A stretch of 64,000 nt of DNA, from assembly GCA_024402455.1 (NCBI GenBank), contig JAKSTS010000001.1:4467-68466 (forward strand). Reading direction: 5' to 3'. The notes below the pieces were generated by a model, which saw only the letters and a program-made list of their open reading frames with translations, had not been told where the DNA came from and did no database searches. The DNA is from Treponemataceae bacterium (GTDB taxonomy: Bacteria > Spirochaetota > Spirochaetia > Treponematales > Treponemataceae). This document shows, piece by piece, positions 35,393-44,214 of this stretch. Positions within the stretch are counted from its first letter, which is position 1; each line of letters opens with the position of its first letter. A program made the translations under genes and the position numbers.

Positions 35393-35429
35393 TGCGCCGG
35401 TTTAGTTTTTCTGCCGGCGCATTTTTTTT
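35393..35429 (+). terminator. Terminator of the TRAP operon
   Basis: TGCGCCGG/CCGGCGCA stem with a 13-nt loop followed by eight T residues. A second small hairpin, CTGCCC/GGGGCAG, lies just upstream. Confidence 0.93.
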
Positions 35430-35452
35430 GCAGATTTTTAGATTTGGTTTAT

Positions 35453-35920
35453 TTATAAAGTGAGTTCTGCAAATTCGGCTTCTGCTGCTTCTGCAAGTTT
35501 TTCTGCATTTGCAAAAATCTGCATGCCGCGCTGACCTGCGCTTATGGCGACGGCATCAAAGAGAACTGCTGTTTCATCAAAAAAAGTCCTGTATTTTTTC
35601 TTCATTCCTAAAGGTGAACAGCCGCCGCGTATATAGCCTGTTAAACCTAAAAGTTCATTCTGTTTTACTGGCGCAATGTCTTTTGAATTTGTAATTGCAC
35701 GTACCTTTTTTAAATTGACTTCGCTGTTTGCCGGCACACAAAAAACAAAAATCTGCTTGTGTTCATTCCGCATGACGATTGTTTTAAAAACTTGTTCTGG
35801 CGGCAGACCGACTTTTTCGGCTGCAGTTACAGCGTCAGAGAAATTTTCATCAAAGTCATAAGATTTTGTTTCAAAAGGAATGTTTTTCTGTTCAAGAATC
35901 CGGATAGCGTTTGTTTTCAT
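35453..35920 (-). CDS. ybaK: Cys-tRNA(Pro) deacylase, YbaK/EbsC family
   Basis: 155-aa free-standing trans-editing enzyme that hydrolyses mischarged Cys-tRNA-Pro (and some related mis-acylations). Fold markers: PEQVFKTIVMR near residue 42 (catalytic lysine), FVFCVPANSEVNLKKV, LLGLTGYIRGGCSPLGMKKK (GGxSP loop) and the end ISAGQRGMQIF. An AAAAGG site lies upstream of the ATG. It is convergent with the TRAP operon. Since proS here already has an INS editing domain for Ala-tRNA-Pro, YbaK would cover the cysteine error. Confidence 0.94.
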   Translation of the reverse strand: MKTNAIRILEQKNIPFETKSYDFDENFSDAVTAAEKVGLPPEQVFKTIVMRNEHKQIFVFCVPANSEVNLKKVRAITNSKDIAPVKQNELLGLTGYIRGGCSPLGMKKKYRTFFDETAVLFDAVAISAGQRGMQIFANAEKLAEAAEAEFAELTL

Positions 35921-35983
35921 TTTTGACCTTTTAATATATTTTTGATTTTCATAATTTACAGATTATATGCACAGTTCTTTGGA

Positions 35984-36922
35984 TTATGGAATAAAATTAT
36001 ATGTCCGTATCCAGGTTGACGGCGTTGTTTCTCCTGTCCGCAATGAATAACGTTTAAAAACCAGGGTTTGTGCAGCTTCGTCAACAGTTACAAAAGTCCA
36101 ATAGCGGATGTCATCTTTGTCTGGTCTAAGAGAACCTGCAACATATTGTGCAAAAGTTCCGTTTGTATCAAAAGACGGTTCATGATTATGTCCGGTAAAA
36201 AACATATCAATTGTGTATTCATCTGTTAAATACAGCAGTTTAAGCTTTTCTGCCGGATCGGCAAGCATAAAGTAAGTGTTTCCGTCTGTAAATATAATCG
36301 GATAATGAATGAAAACGAATTTGCGCTTTGAATCGGAAGACAGAGCCTGTTCAAAGTTGTTAAGCTGTTTTGTTCCAAGTGTTCCAGAAGCAGAGTCAAG
36401 AAAATAAAAGCTTCGGTTTATTGAATTATCTGAAAAATTATAAAACGAAGTGCCGGGCGTTACATAGACAGGCCATCTTGTTTTTCCGCCGTTCCACAGA
36501 TCATGGTTGCCGATAACGCCGTAAACTGGCGCGTTATTTGTCTGCGATTTTATAAAAGTTATAAATGTCTGGTAAAGTTGATATTGATTTAGTTTGCCTG
36601 CTTCTGTCTGGTCACCTAAAGTTGCAACAAAACTTACGGAATGTCCTGCACTTGCTTCCTGAGAAATTGAAGCAGAAATCTGTGTATAAGGCAGAAGAGT
36701 TTCGGATTCATACCCGAGATGCAAATCTGAAAAAAGCAGAAATGTATATGTTGAATTTAGTGAAGGAGCGGCATAATGTGCCAGATTGGCGTCAATTCTT
36801 TCGTCCGGCTGGTTGTCGCTGTAAAACAAGCCGGAATATGGGGTTGAACCGCCACCGCCTCCGCAGGCAAAGAAAAGCATTGAAAATATAGAAATAAATA
36901 TGAATTTGCAAAAATATTTCAT
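35984..36922 (-). CDS. Metallophosphoesterase lipoprotein
   Basis: About 312 aa. Signal MKYFCKFIFISIFSMLFFAC with a glycine-rich CGGGGG after the lipobox shows a lipid-anchored, outward-facing protein. The calcineurin-like metal motifs are all present: LLFSDLHLG (DxH), ATLGDQTEA (GDx), GVIGNHDLW (GNHD), FIHYPI (H) and FFTGHNHEPS (GHxH). The substrate (phosphomonoester, diester or nucleotide) is not evident. The ATG at 36922 has only a weak GGT-type ribosome site but lies 4 bp beyond the stop of the outer-membrane barrel gene, indicating an operon of two. Confidence 0.9.
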   Translation of the reverse strand: MKYFCKFIFISIFSMLFFACGGGGGSTPYSGLFYSDNQPDERIDANLAHYAAPSLNSTYTFLLFSDLHLGYESETLLPYTQISASISQEASAGHSVSFVATLGDQTEAGKLNQYQLYQTFITFIKSQTNNAPVYGVIGNHDLWNGGKTRWPVYVTPGTSFYNFSDNSINRSFYFLDSASGTLGTKQLNNFEQALSSDSKRKFVFIHYPIIFTDGNTYFMLADPAEKLKLLYLTDEYTIDMFFTGHNHEPSFDTNGTFAQYVAGSLRPDKDDIRYWTFVTVDEAAQTLVFKRYSLRTGETTPSTWIRTYNFIP

Positions 36923-36926
36923 ATTG

Positions 36927-37640
36927 TTACCATTTATAAGAAGCAAAAAGTCTTGCCTGAAAACCTTCCATAGCACCATTTAATGTAAATTGGTCTGTGT
37001 ATCGCACAACGCCAATTGCACCAACCGAAAATTTCTTTGAAACGTCAAATGAATAACCAAGCATATAATAAGGTGTGCAGAATTCCGGATAATAATATTC
37101 ATCAAAAGACGAAAGTCGTGCATAAATTTCATGAACATTGAGAAATCGTTTGCGGATGTCTAAAATAAATGCATGATCAATTTTCTGTATGTTTATGTTG
37201 TTGTTTCGTCTTGAAACGACAGATGAATTTTTATAGTCAAATCCGTATCCAATTGAAAAGACAAGCGGATTTTCATAATTGGAACTTTTCAATGAAAACA
37301 AACCCATGCAAAGATAATTTTGCTCTGAAGCTTTATATTTAAACAGTTTTGAATAATGAAAAGTGTTTTTTATTGAAAAATCGAATCTTCTGCTTGTATA
37401 AGGCGAAAGCAAAACACTTGTTGCTGCATTAAAAAAAGAATCGTTTATGCTTAAACCGGAATCGGAAATAAAGTCTTCATCTAAAGTTTTTCTTAATGTA
37501 AAAGTGCCTTCTAAAGGTGTTTTTATTGTTGTAGTTTTCTGGTAACCGCCGGAGAAAGAAAGACCTTCGCCCCAGTAACCTGCAGCAAAAATATAAAATG
37601 AGACAGTAAACATAGAAAAAACAAGAAAAAGTTTTTTCAT
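36927..37640 (-). CDS. Probable outer-membrane beta-barrel protein
   Basis: 237 aa. The signal peptide KKLFLVFSMFTVSFYIFA is followed by alternating hydrophobic/polar strands rich in Tyr, Phe and Ser (GYQKTTTIKTPLEGTFTLR, PLVFSIGYGFDYKNSS, EIYARLSSFDEYY, YYMLGYSFDVSKKFSVGAIG). The protein ends in RLFASYKW with a terminal aromatic residue as in BamA-inserted barrels. No family name can be given. The start is ATG 37640; a TTG one codon upstream is ignored. The GGAGG is 13 nt away, a long spacing. It is co-transcribed with the phosphoesterase lipoprotein. Confidence 0.7.
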   Translation of the reverse strand: MKKLFLVFSMFTVSFYIFAAGYWGEGLSFSGGYQKTTTIKTPLEGTFTLRKTLDEDFISDSGLSINDSFFNAATSVLLSPYTSRRFDFSIKNTFHYSKLFKYKASEQNYLCMGLFSLKSSNYENPLVFSIGYGFDYKNSSVVSRRNNNINIQKIDHAFILDIRKRFLNVHEIYARLSSFDEYYYPEFCTPYYMLGYSFDVSKKFSVGAIGVVRYTDQFTLNGAMEGFQARLFASYKW

Positions 37641-37843
37641 CAATTTGCTGCAGCCTCCTGTAAAGAGGGCAAAACTTTTAAAAATTTAAAGATTCTGCCA
37701 AAAAAGATAAGATAAAAGACAAGCTTAGTTTAGCACAATTATGTTAGCTTGTAAAACAAGGTTTCAGGTTAAAGCATTTTATTCAGGCTTAAGGCAGCAG
37801 GCTAAAAATTGAAAATTTTTAGTATTATCAAGAATAAAATCTC

Positions 37844-37872
37844 TTTCCATAAAAATACAAGTAGTGTATAAT
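37844..37872 (+). promoter_or_regulatory. Putative pyrBIC promoter
   Basis: TTTCCA, 17 bp, TATAAT (perfect -10). It predicts a 5' leader of about 250 nt before pyrB, much longer than needed for a ribosome-binding site. Confidence 0.6.
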
Positions 37873-37937
37873 TCTGAAAGTTTGAGCATTTAGGCAAATT
37901 AAAGGTGTTTACAGAATTTTTTTGATAAATGCCGGTG

Positions 37938-37972
37938 ATTTTTAAATTGTTGAATCATAACAATTTAAAAAT
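37938..37972. promoter_or_regulatory. Perfect 14-bp inverted repeat in the pyrB leader
   Basis: ATTTTTAAATTGTT and AACAATTTAAAAAT flank the 7-nt loop GAATCAT, about 60 nt after the predicted transcription start. There is no T tract. It could be an RNA hairpin or a DNA operator for pyrimidine control; the rest of the 485-bp region upstream of pyrB shows no gene. Confidence 0.6.
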
Positions 37973-38128
37973 ATGCTTTCAGATTGTTCATAAATTGAAA
38001 TTTCTGGAAGCTTCATTAAAAAATTTGTTCGAATTTTTCAAACTTGGATTTGTTATATATTTGCTGCAAAACAAATATGTAGAAATTATTGAAAATTATA
38101 AAATTGAAAAGAAGTCTTTGGAGGATTC

Positions 38129-39052
38129 ATGCTTGCAGGACGCCATCTGCTTGAGCCAGCAGATTTGTCAGTTGATGAAATGGAAGAAATTTTTTCTTTA
38201 GCAGAAGAAATTATTGTTGATCCAAGTGCCTTTTCTGAAGTTTGTCATGGGAAAATTTTAGCGACACTGTTTTTTGAGCCGAGTACACGTACTCGGCTTT
38301 CTTTTGAGGCGGCCATGCTTCGCCTTGGTGGAAAAACGCTTGGTTTTGCCGAAGCTTCAAGCAGTTCTGCAACAAAAGGCGAAAGTCTTGCAGATACAAT
38401 TCGTGTTGTTTCTTCTTATGCAGATATAATTGCAATGAGAAACCCAAAAGAAGGTGCTGCAGTTCTTGCATCAAAGTATTCAACAGTTCCTGTTATTAAT
38501 GCTGGTGACGGTGGTCATCATCATCCGACACAGACATTAACAGACTTGCTTACAATCAGAGCCCACAAAGGCGGTTTTTCGGGTCTTACAATCGGACTTT
38601 GCGGCGATTTGAAATTTGGCCGCACCGTTCATAGCCTTGCAAAAGCAATGAGCCGTTACCCAGATAACAAATTTGTATTGATAAGTCCAAAAGAACTTCA
38701 GATTCCAGAATATATTACAAAACAGGTTTTTCATGATGCAGGTGTTTCTTTTGTTGAAGAAGAGCGTCTTGAAAATGTCATTGGCGATCTGGACATTCTG
38801 TACATGACACGTGTTCAAAAAGAAAGGTTCTTTAATGAACAGGATTATATAAGATTAAAAGACAGCTATATTCTGGATAAGCAGAAAATGCGCAATGCAA
38901 AACAGTCAATGATTGTACTTCACCCTCTTCCACGTGTAAATGAAATTTCACCGGAAATTGATGATGATCCGCGTGCTGTTTATTTTAAGCAGGTTAAATA
39001 CGGAATGTATGTGCGTATGGCACTTATGGCAAAACTTACTGGTTCGGTTTAA
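38129..39052 (+). CDS. pyrB: Aspartate carbamoyltransferase catalytic subunit
   Basis: Committed step of pyrimidine synthesis: carbamoyl phosphate plus aspartate gives carbamoyl aspartate. 307 aa, usual length. The carbamoyl-phosphate loop [13 protein letters not shown] spans about 48-60. The 80s loop with lysine from the neighbouring subunit reads [27 protein letters not shown] and [13 protein letters not shown] are also intact. A strong GGAGG precedes the ATG. pyrI follows 10 bp later, so the enzyme should be the allosteric holoenzyme of catalytic trimers and regulatory dimers. A long leader with a palindrome suggests regulation. Confidence 0.97.
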   Translation: MLAGRHLLEPADLSVDEMEEIFSLAEEIIVDPSAFSEVCHGKILATLFFEPSTRTRLSFEAAMLRLGGKTLGFAEASSSSATKGESLADTIRVVSSYADIIAMRNPKEGAAVLASKYSTVPVINAGDGGHHHPTQTLTDLLTIRAHKGGFSGLTIGLCGDLKFGRTVHSLAKAMSRYPDNKFVLISPKELQIPEYITKQVFHDAGVSFVEEERLENVIGDLDILYMTRVQKERFFNEQDYIRLKDSYILDKQKMRNAKQSMIVLHPLPRVNEISPEIDDDPRAVYFKQVKYGMYVRMALMAKLTGSV

Positions 39053-39062
39053 GGAGAGTTTT

Positions 39063-39524
39063 ATGCTTAACGTAGATACAATTAAAAATGGTCTTGTAAT
39101 TGATCATATAAAAGCAGGTGCAGGCGCCCGCATTTTCAACTGGCTTGGTTTAGACAAGGCAAATTATTGTGTTGCGCTTATAATGAATGTCCCGTCAAAA
39201 GACATGGGGCGCAAAGACATAATCAAAATAGACAATATAATCAACTTTGATTATTCTGTTCTTGGTGTAATCGACCCAAATATTACGGTAAACATCATCA
39301 AAAATGAAAAAATCGAACGGAAAATCAGATTAACATTGCCGGAACGCGTTGAAAACGTAATAAAATGCAAAAATCCACGCTGCATAACAAGCACAGAACA
39401 ATATATTCCGCATGTATTTTTGCTTTCTGACTGCAAAAGGGCAGAATATCATTGTGAATATTGTGATGAAATTTTTCATGCAGGTGATATTTTTGCGTCT
39501 GCTACAAACTCTATTGGTTTCTAG
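39063..39524 (+). CDS. pyrI: Aspartate carbamoyltransferase regulatory subunit
   Basis: 153 aa, the standard size. It binds CTP/ATP at the N-terminal allosteric domain ([19 protein letters not shown]) and joins catalytic trimers through a C-terminal zinc domain. The four zinc ligands are visible: C102 and C107 (KCKNPRC), C131 and C134 ([10 protein letters not shown]). The frame extends 41 codons upstream inside pyrB, but ATG 39063 has an AAGGAG site and gives the family N-terminus. Presence of pyrI implies feedback control by nucleotides at enzyme level, in addition to any leader control. Confidence 0.97.
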   Translation: MLNVDTIKNGLVIDHIKAGAGARIFNWLGLDKANYCVALIMNVPSKDMGRKDIIKIDNIINFDYSVLGVIDPNITVNIIKNEKIERKIRLTLPERVENVIKCKNPRCITSTEQYIPHVFLLSDCKRAEYHCEYCDEIFHAGDIFASATNSIGF

Positions 39525-39566
39525 CAGTTTATAATAGTGCAGATTTTTTCTTAACAGGGGTAAATA

Positions 39567-40976
39567 ATGACGACTTTGTTTTATAATGCACGTCTTGTAG
39601 ATGCATTCTGCGATAATGACGGTGCAATTCTTGTAGAAGATGGCTTTATCAAGAATGTGTTTATGGGTTTTCTGTTGCCCTCTGTTTTGAATACTTTATT
39701 TAAGGAAAAATCTGAAGTTGAAATGGTAGACTGCAAAGGACTTGTGCTTATGCCTTCGTTTGTTGACATGCATGCACATTTCCGCTATCCGGGTCAGCCG
39801 CAGAAAGAAGAGCTTGAAACTGCATTAAAAGCAGCTGTTGCCGGTGGTTTTGGCACGCTTATGCTTATGCCGAACACAAATCCTGTCGTTTCAAGTGCAG
39901 AAGAAGCAAGATTTGTTCAGCTTCAGGCTGCACAATTAAAACTTGCAGATGTAGTTCAGTCAATCAGCATTACCCGCGGTTTTGACGGAACAAACACCGA
40001 ACATTTAACCAGGCTGGATTCAAGCCTGCACCCAGTTATAAGCGAAGACGGCCACGATGTTAATGCAGCTTCTGTTATGCTTGCTGCAATGAAAAAATGT
40101 GCAAAAAATAATCTGCTTGTTTCGTGTCATTGCGAAGATTTTTCTTTTGCAGAAGCAGCAAGAGTACCGCGTGGAGATGTTGTTACGCTTTTAAAGCAGG
40201 ATGAAGTTGCCTTGCAAAATGGAGCTGACGAAGCAGGTCATGCAGAACGTTTTGCAAAAATTGATGCATATATGAAAAAAGCAGAACAGCTTCTTGCTGC
40301 TGCTGAAGACATTGCAACGATAAGGAATTTGTATCTTTCTGAAATTGCAGGCTGCAACATTCATATTGCACATGTAAGTACAGCTGCTTCTCTTGAAGCA
40401 GTTGAACAGGCAAAACAAAAACGTGGTTCTGCTGTTTCCTGCGAAGTAACCCCGCATCATATTGCACTTTCAGGTTCAATGGTTGAATTTGTAAATCCAC
40501 CGATTCGCCCCGAAAAAGACAGGCTTGCTCTTATAGAAGGAATAAAACGTGGTGTTGTAGATTGCATTGCAACAGACCATGCACCGCACAGCAAAGACGA
40601 GAAAAAACGCGGAGCATGCGGTTTTTCTGGTCTTGAAACTGCATTTGCCGTCTGCTATGACGAGCTTGTTTTAAAAAAGCATATAAGTTTGAACAAATTG
40701 TCAGCATTGATGTCTGCAAACCCTGCAAAACGGCTGGGTACAAACTGCGGAATCCTGCGTCCAGGCCGTCAGGCAGATTTTGTTCTTATCGACCTTAATA
40801 AAAAATGGAAAGTCGATTCAGAAAATTTCTATTCTAAAGGAAAACATTCGCCTTTTAACGGTCTTACTTTGCAGGGCAAAATCATGCAGACAATCCGCCG
40901 TGGCAAGGTAGTTTTTAGTGCCGGCGATTTGCAGCTTAATCATCCTGAAGATGACGAAGCTGTTTTGCAGGAATAA
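39567..40976 (+). CDS. pyrC: Dihydroorotase
   Basis: Zinc amidohydrolase that closes carbamoyl aspartate to dihydroorotate. 469 aa, longer than the usual 420-430 of class I dihydroorotases. Metal motif DMHAHFRYPGQ (H69, H71), VISEDGHDVN, a distal histidine in NIHIAHVSTA, and CIATDHAPHSKDEK with the catalytic Asp. The sequence runs through RPGRQADFVLIDL to a typical C-terminus. Extra length lies in inserted segments near residues 35-55 and 205-245. GGGG ribosome site upstream. Third gene of the pyrBIC operon; the remaining pyrimidine genes are not nearby. Confidence 0.95.
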   Translation: MTTLFYNARLVDAFCDNDGAILVEDGFIKNVFMGFLLPSVLNTLFKEKSEVEMVDCKGLVLMPSFVDMHAHFRYPGQPQKEELETALKAAVAGGFGTLMLMPNTNPVVSSAEEARFVQLQAAQLKLADVVQSISITRGFDGTNTEHLTRLDSSLHPVISEDGHDVNAASVMLAAMKKCAKNNLLVSCHCEDFSFAEAARVPRGDVVTLLKQDEVALQNGADEAGHAERFAKIDAYMKKAEQLLAAAEDIATIRNLYLSEIAGCNIHIAHVSTAASLEAVEQAKQKRGSAVSCEVTPHHIALSGSMVEFVNPPIRPEKDRLALIEGIKRGVVDCIATDHAPHSKDEKKRGACGFSGLETAFAVCYDELVLKKHISLNKLSALMSANPAKRLGTNCGILRPGRQADFVLIDLNKKWKVDSENFYSKGKHSPFNGLTLQGKIMQTIRRGKVVFSAGDLQLNHPEDDEAVLQE

Positions 40977-41031
40977 TGCATTGCCTTTGTGCAGAATATT
41001 GTGAATATCTGAATTTTCAGCAGGAACCAAA

Positions 41032-42063
41032 GTGAAAAAATTGAAGAAAATCTTTGCATCAGAAGAAATTATATTTGTGCCTACGCAGGAATGTAATCTG
41101 CGCTGTGCACATTGCTTTGTGCCAAAAACAAGCGGAAAGCTTGATGAAGAAAAAGCTCTTGGCTTTTTAAAAGACGCAGTAAATGACGGCATAATGCAGG
41201 TTGGTTTTTCTGGCGGAGAACCGTTTCTGGCTGTTGATTTTATGTGCAGAATAATTCAAAAAGCTGTTGAAAATGATCTTTATTTTGACCGGCTTATGAC
41301 AAACGCAGTGGCATTTAAAGATGCAGAAGATATGCGGCAAAAAATTGAAAAAATTTTTGAAGCAGGTTTTGACGGTGTTTTTGGCATAAGCTATGACGCT
41401 TTTCATGCACAAAAAGCAGATGACATTGCGCTTTTTATAAAAACTGTTGAAGCTGTCTATAAAGAGCGCAATCATGTTTCAATTGCCTGCACAAAAAAAG
41501 ACACAGCAGACGAAAAAACGCTTTTGATGCTAAAAGAGCTTGCTGAAAAATTAGATTTGTCATTTGAAAAAGAAACGCAAAATGCACTTCAAGATAAACA
41601 GATATATTTTCCAGACGCTTTGATTTATAAAGACAAGCTTGAAACATTTATAAACGACGGGCTTGAATATGATTATATTCCTGTTGAAACAATCAGTTTT
41701 ATTGAAGAAAACGCTTTAGATGAAAATGCATGGCAGTCTTCAGAATGGTTTGCAGAAGATTTTTGTGCAGGACCAGGTCATGTATATTATGTGCATGCAA
41801 ACGGAGATGTGGCAGCATGCTGCGGTTATGCAAACGAATGCAGCGATTTGATTTTAGGCAACATAAATACAATGAGCTACAAGGAAATTGCTGCAGCTGC
41901 AAAAAAATCATGCAAAAAAGGCTTTTTGCGCACCGTTTATAAAACTGGTCTTTTAAAAGAAGCAGAAAAACTTGAAAAAAAAGGTCATAAATTTCCAGGC
42001 AAAGGGCATACAAAAGACAACTGCCTTTTTTGCCGTTATTATCTTCAAAATATGGAACACTGA
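41032..42063 (+). CDS. Radical SAM protein of unknown substrate
   Basis: 343 aa, GTG start preceded by AGGA. The iron-sulphur/SAM motif is CNLRCAHC (C21, C25, C28), followed by VGFSGGEPFLAVDF (GGEP). The C-terminal part carries extra cysteines: FCAGPGHVYYVHANGDVAACCGYANEC, and a closing KDNCLFCRYY. This resembles a SPASM-like auxiliary-cluster region seen in peptide- or protein-modifying radical SAM enzymes, but I see no precursor peptide gene next to it. It lies 55 bp after pyrC and might be co-transcribed; a role in pyrimidine synthesis is not suggested by sequence. Confidence 0.85.
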   Translation: MKKLKKIFASEEIIFVPTQECNLRCAHCFVPKTSGKLDEEKALGFLKDAVNDGIMQVGFSGGEPFLAVDFMCRIIQKAVENDLYFDRLMTNAVAFKDAEDMRQKIEKIFEAGFDGVFGISYDAFHAQKADDIALFIKTVEAVYKERNHVSIACTKKDTADEKTLLMLKELAEKLDLSFEKETQNALQDKQIYFPDALIYKDKLETFINDGLEYDYIPVETISFIEENALDENAWQSSEWFAEDFCAGPGHVYYVHANGDVAACCGYANECSDLILGNINTMSYKEIAAAAKKSCKKGFLRTVYKTGLLKEAEKLEKKGHKFPGKGHTKDNCLFCRYYLQNMEH

Positions 42064-42119
42064 AAGTTTGAGTTTCTGTGCAGAAGAGATGGGGCTGACC
42101 AAATAGTTTAATACATAGT

Positions 42120-42189
42120 GTCATCCTGAATTCAGTTCAGGATCTATACGCTATATATAGCATAGATGCCGAACTAAATTCGGCATGAC
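42120..42189. repeat. 70-bp palindromic dispersed element (REP/MITE-like), complete copy
   Basis: Bounded by GTCAT and ATGAC. It has a left hairpin CCTGAA/TTCAGG and a central near-palindrome around GCTATATATAGC flanked by ATCTAT/ATAGAT. The right hairpin is ATGCCGAA/TTCGGCAT. It lies between the convergent radical SAM and era genes. A second copy, with one difference over 52 bases, lies at the right end of the window. Confidence 0.88.
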
Positions 42190-42220
42190 AATTCTTTTTA
42201 GATACCCCAATGACAAAAAG

Positions 42221-43120
42221 CTATTTAATCAACTTTTGAAGAACTAAATCTTTCTGTCGCCAGTTTTTATTGACTTTAACCTGAAGGTCTAGGTCAACGC
42301 GATAGTCAAAAATGCGCCTTAGCTGCTTTATTGATTCAATTCTTATGTGTTTTATCATTGAAGCGCCTTTGCCGATGACCATGCCTTTCTGGCTTTCTCT
42401 TTCAACAACAAGAAAAGCCCTTACCCAAAGTTCCTTGCCGTTTTTGCGCCATTCCATGTCTGAAATTTCAACATAAATTGCATGAGGAATTTCGTCAAAC
42501 AATGAATTCATTGCTTTTTCGCGGATGATTTCGGCAATGCGGAAATCAACTTCCTGATCTGTGTAATATTCTTCTGGATAAAGCGGCTCTGCTTCTGGTG
42601 CAAGATTATAAAGCTGAAGGAGCACGTCGTTTATGTTCTGGTCTTTTTCGGCAGAAATTTCGATTATGCGTTCTTTTGGCATTGCTGAGAAAAATCTTTC
42701 TAGAAAACTGCGAACTGCTTTTGGTTTTGCTTCTGGAAGGTCAATTTTATTAATGCCAATTACCGTTTTGTCTTTAAATGGCGAAACAAGATCTGCAATT
42801 AATGCTTCTTCTTCGCCGGGTGTTCTTGTTGAATCAACAAGATAAAGAATTAAATCTGCGTCTCCAAGCTGTTCTTCTGCAATTGCACGCAGCTTTAAAT
42901 TCAGCTTTTTGTCTGAATTGTGGTAGCCCGGTGTATCGACAAAAACAAGCTGTCCATACGAAGTATTAACAATTCCGCGGACGGCATTCCGTGTTGTCTG
43001 TGGAATCGGCGAAACGATTGAAACTTTTTCGCCTGATGCTGTGTTCAAAAAAGTAGATTTTCCGCTTGAAGGTCTTCCGACAATGGCAACCATCGCGGTT
43101 TTCTGTGGTTTTTCTTCCAT
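42221..43120 (-). CDS. era: GTPase Era
   Basis: Essential ribosome-assembly GTPase that binds 16S rRNA near its 3' end. 299 aa. G1 is GRPSSGKST, the G2 region is TTRNAVRG, G3 is VDTPGYHN, and G4 is INKIDLP; the C-terminal KH domain includes VIGKGASMIKHIRIES. The length and order are typical. The start at 43120 (MEEKPQKTAMVAIVG) matches family N-termini; a Met six codons upstream is less likely. There is no Shine-Dalgarno; a TATATT sits 8 nt upstream. It is convergent with the radical SAM gene across the palindromic element. Confidence 0.96.
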   Translation of the reverse strand: MEEKPQKTAMVAIVGRPSSGKSTFLNTASGEKVSIVSPIPQTTRNAVRGIVNTSYGQLVFVDTPGYHNSDKKLNLKLRAIAEEQLGDADLILYLVDSTRTPGEEEALIADLVSPFKDKTVIGINKIDLPEAKPKAVRSFLERFFSAMPKERIIEISAEKDQNINDVLLQLYNLAPEAEPLYPEEYYTDQEVDFRIAEIIREKAMNSLFDEIPHAIYVEISDMEWRKNGKELWVRAFLVVERESQKGMVIGKGASMIKHIRIESIKQLRRIFDYRVDLDLQVKVNKNWRQKDLVLQKLIK

Positions 43121-43128
43121 ATTCAAGG

Positions 43129-43157
43129 AATATACCATGCGGCGCTGTTTTTTTCTA
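43129..43157 (-). promoter_or_regulatory. Putative leaderless promoter of era
   Basis: TAGAAA, 17 bp, TATATT, then 8 nt to the era ATG; no ribosome-binding site. Confidence 0.45.
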
Positions 43158-43339
43158 GTTGCTCCATAAAAACAAATAATTGACTAACCAATTAAAATCA
43201 AATTAAACTGAATATAGCTGAAACTTCTGTTCCACGCTAACAGAAAATATAAATAAAACGTTTGACGATTTGCTGTTAATATCAGGTTTGATTGAAATAT
43301 AAAGCAGATACACTAACGTTTGTTAAAACAGGGGACAAA

Positions 43340-44158
43340 ATGAAATTGAAAAATCTGCTATTTTTTTGCTGTTTGAGTGTGTTGTTTATCGGTTGTAATT
43401 CAAAAGCAAATGAAGAAAAACTTGTCGAATTGCAGGCTCAAAATGATTTGCTTGTTGAAGAAGGTACAAACCTTAAAGCACAAATTGAAGAATTAACTAG
43501 CACTGTTAAAAAACTTGAAAGCGAAAATGCAAATTTGCAGCAACAGATAAAAGAACTTAGCCTTGCAAAAGATGATTTGAACAATAGCGAAAAATATGAA
43601 ATTCATGATTTGCATTATACGCTTGATTTTGAATACAACGGATATGACACCATAGTTTACAAAGACCCAAAACTGGAAGAAATTTGTTATACAATTCAAA
43701 AAGATGACGTAGTTGAAATATTTAACTTTATTTATTCATACGAAACAGACAAGAATTTTATCAAAGTAAAAGTTAACAATTCTCTTGATGGTTATATAGA
43801 GATTTGCGGAAACCCTTATTATGATGGTAATTTTGAAATGATGGATATTTTAGAAGTTGATGGCATTGAAACTACAATTCTTAAATTTGAAAAATCTTTC
43901 ATTATATTCGGGAATGTAAGTGTAAAAGAATTTCCTTCAGCTACAGCGAATAATCTGCACAAAGTATCAGGTGAAGAGTTTTCACACCATTATAAATCAT
44001 CTGCAATTACTGCAGACTATAAATGGGTAAAAATCCAGATAAATGATTTTACAGGATGGATTCCATCAGATTCATTAGATCATGATAAAGGTGGTCCTGT
44101 ACTTGATACACCAGAACAGCATGTGTATTTTGATTTGATTGGCAAATATTTTATTTAA
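43340..44158 (+). CDS. Coiled-coil lipoprotein with SH3-like C-terminal part
   Basis: 272 aa. Lipoprotein signal NLLFFCCLSVLFIGC (cysteine at about 20). Residues about 27-80 form a leucine/glutamate-rich coiled coil (EEKLVELQAQNDLLVEEG, LKAQIEELTSTVKKLESE). The C-terminal part is beta-rich and includes NDFTGWIPSDSLDHD, similar to bacterial SH3-type segments that bind cell-wall peptides (inference). The GGGGA site 5 nt before ATG 43340 and the signal peptide decide the start over a frame opening 16 codons earlier. It precedes another lipoprotein with a gap of 56 bp, so the two probably form one transcript. Confidence 0.75.
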   Translation: MKLKNLLFFCCLSVLFIGCNSKANEEKLVELQAQNDLLVEEGTNLKAQIEELTSTVKKLESENANLQQQIKELSLAKDDLNNSEKYEIHDLHYTLDFEYNGYDTIVYKDPKLEEICYTIQKDDVVEIFNFIYSYETDKNFIKVKVNNSLDGYIEICGNPYYDGNFEMMDILEVDGIETTILKFEKSFIIFGNVSVKEFPSATANNLHKVSGEEFSHHYKSSAITADYKWVKIQINDFTGWIPSDSLDHDKGGPVLDTPEQHVYFDLIGKYFI

Positions 44159-44214
44159 GCAAATGTTATGCAACTCAAAGGTCATGTTGTCTTTGTTAAG
44201 GCAAGGAGAAAATT

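Noticed and set aside
37929..38201. Leader peptide-like frame upstream of pyrB
   Set aside because: It overlaps the perfect palindrome and runs past the pyrB start in another frame; no ribosome-binding site.
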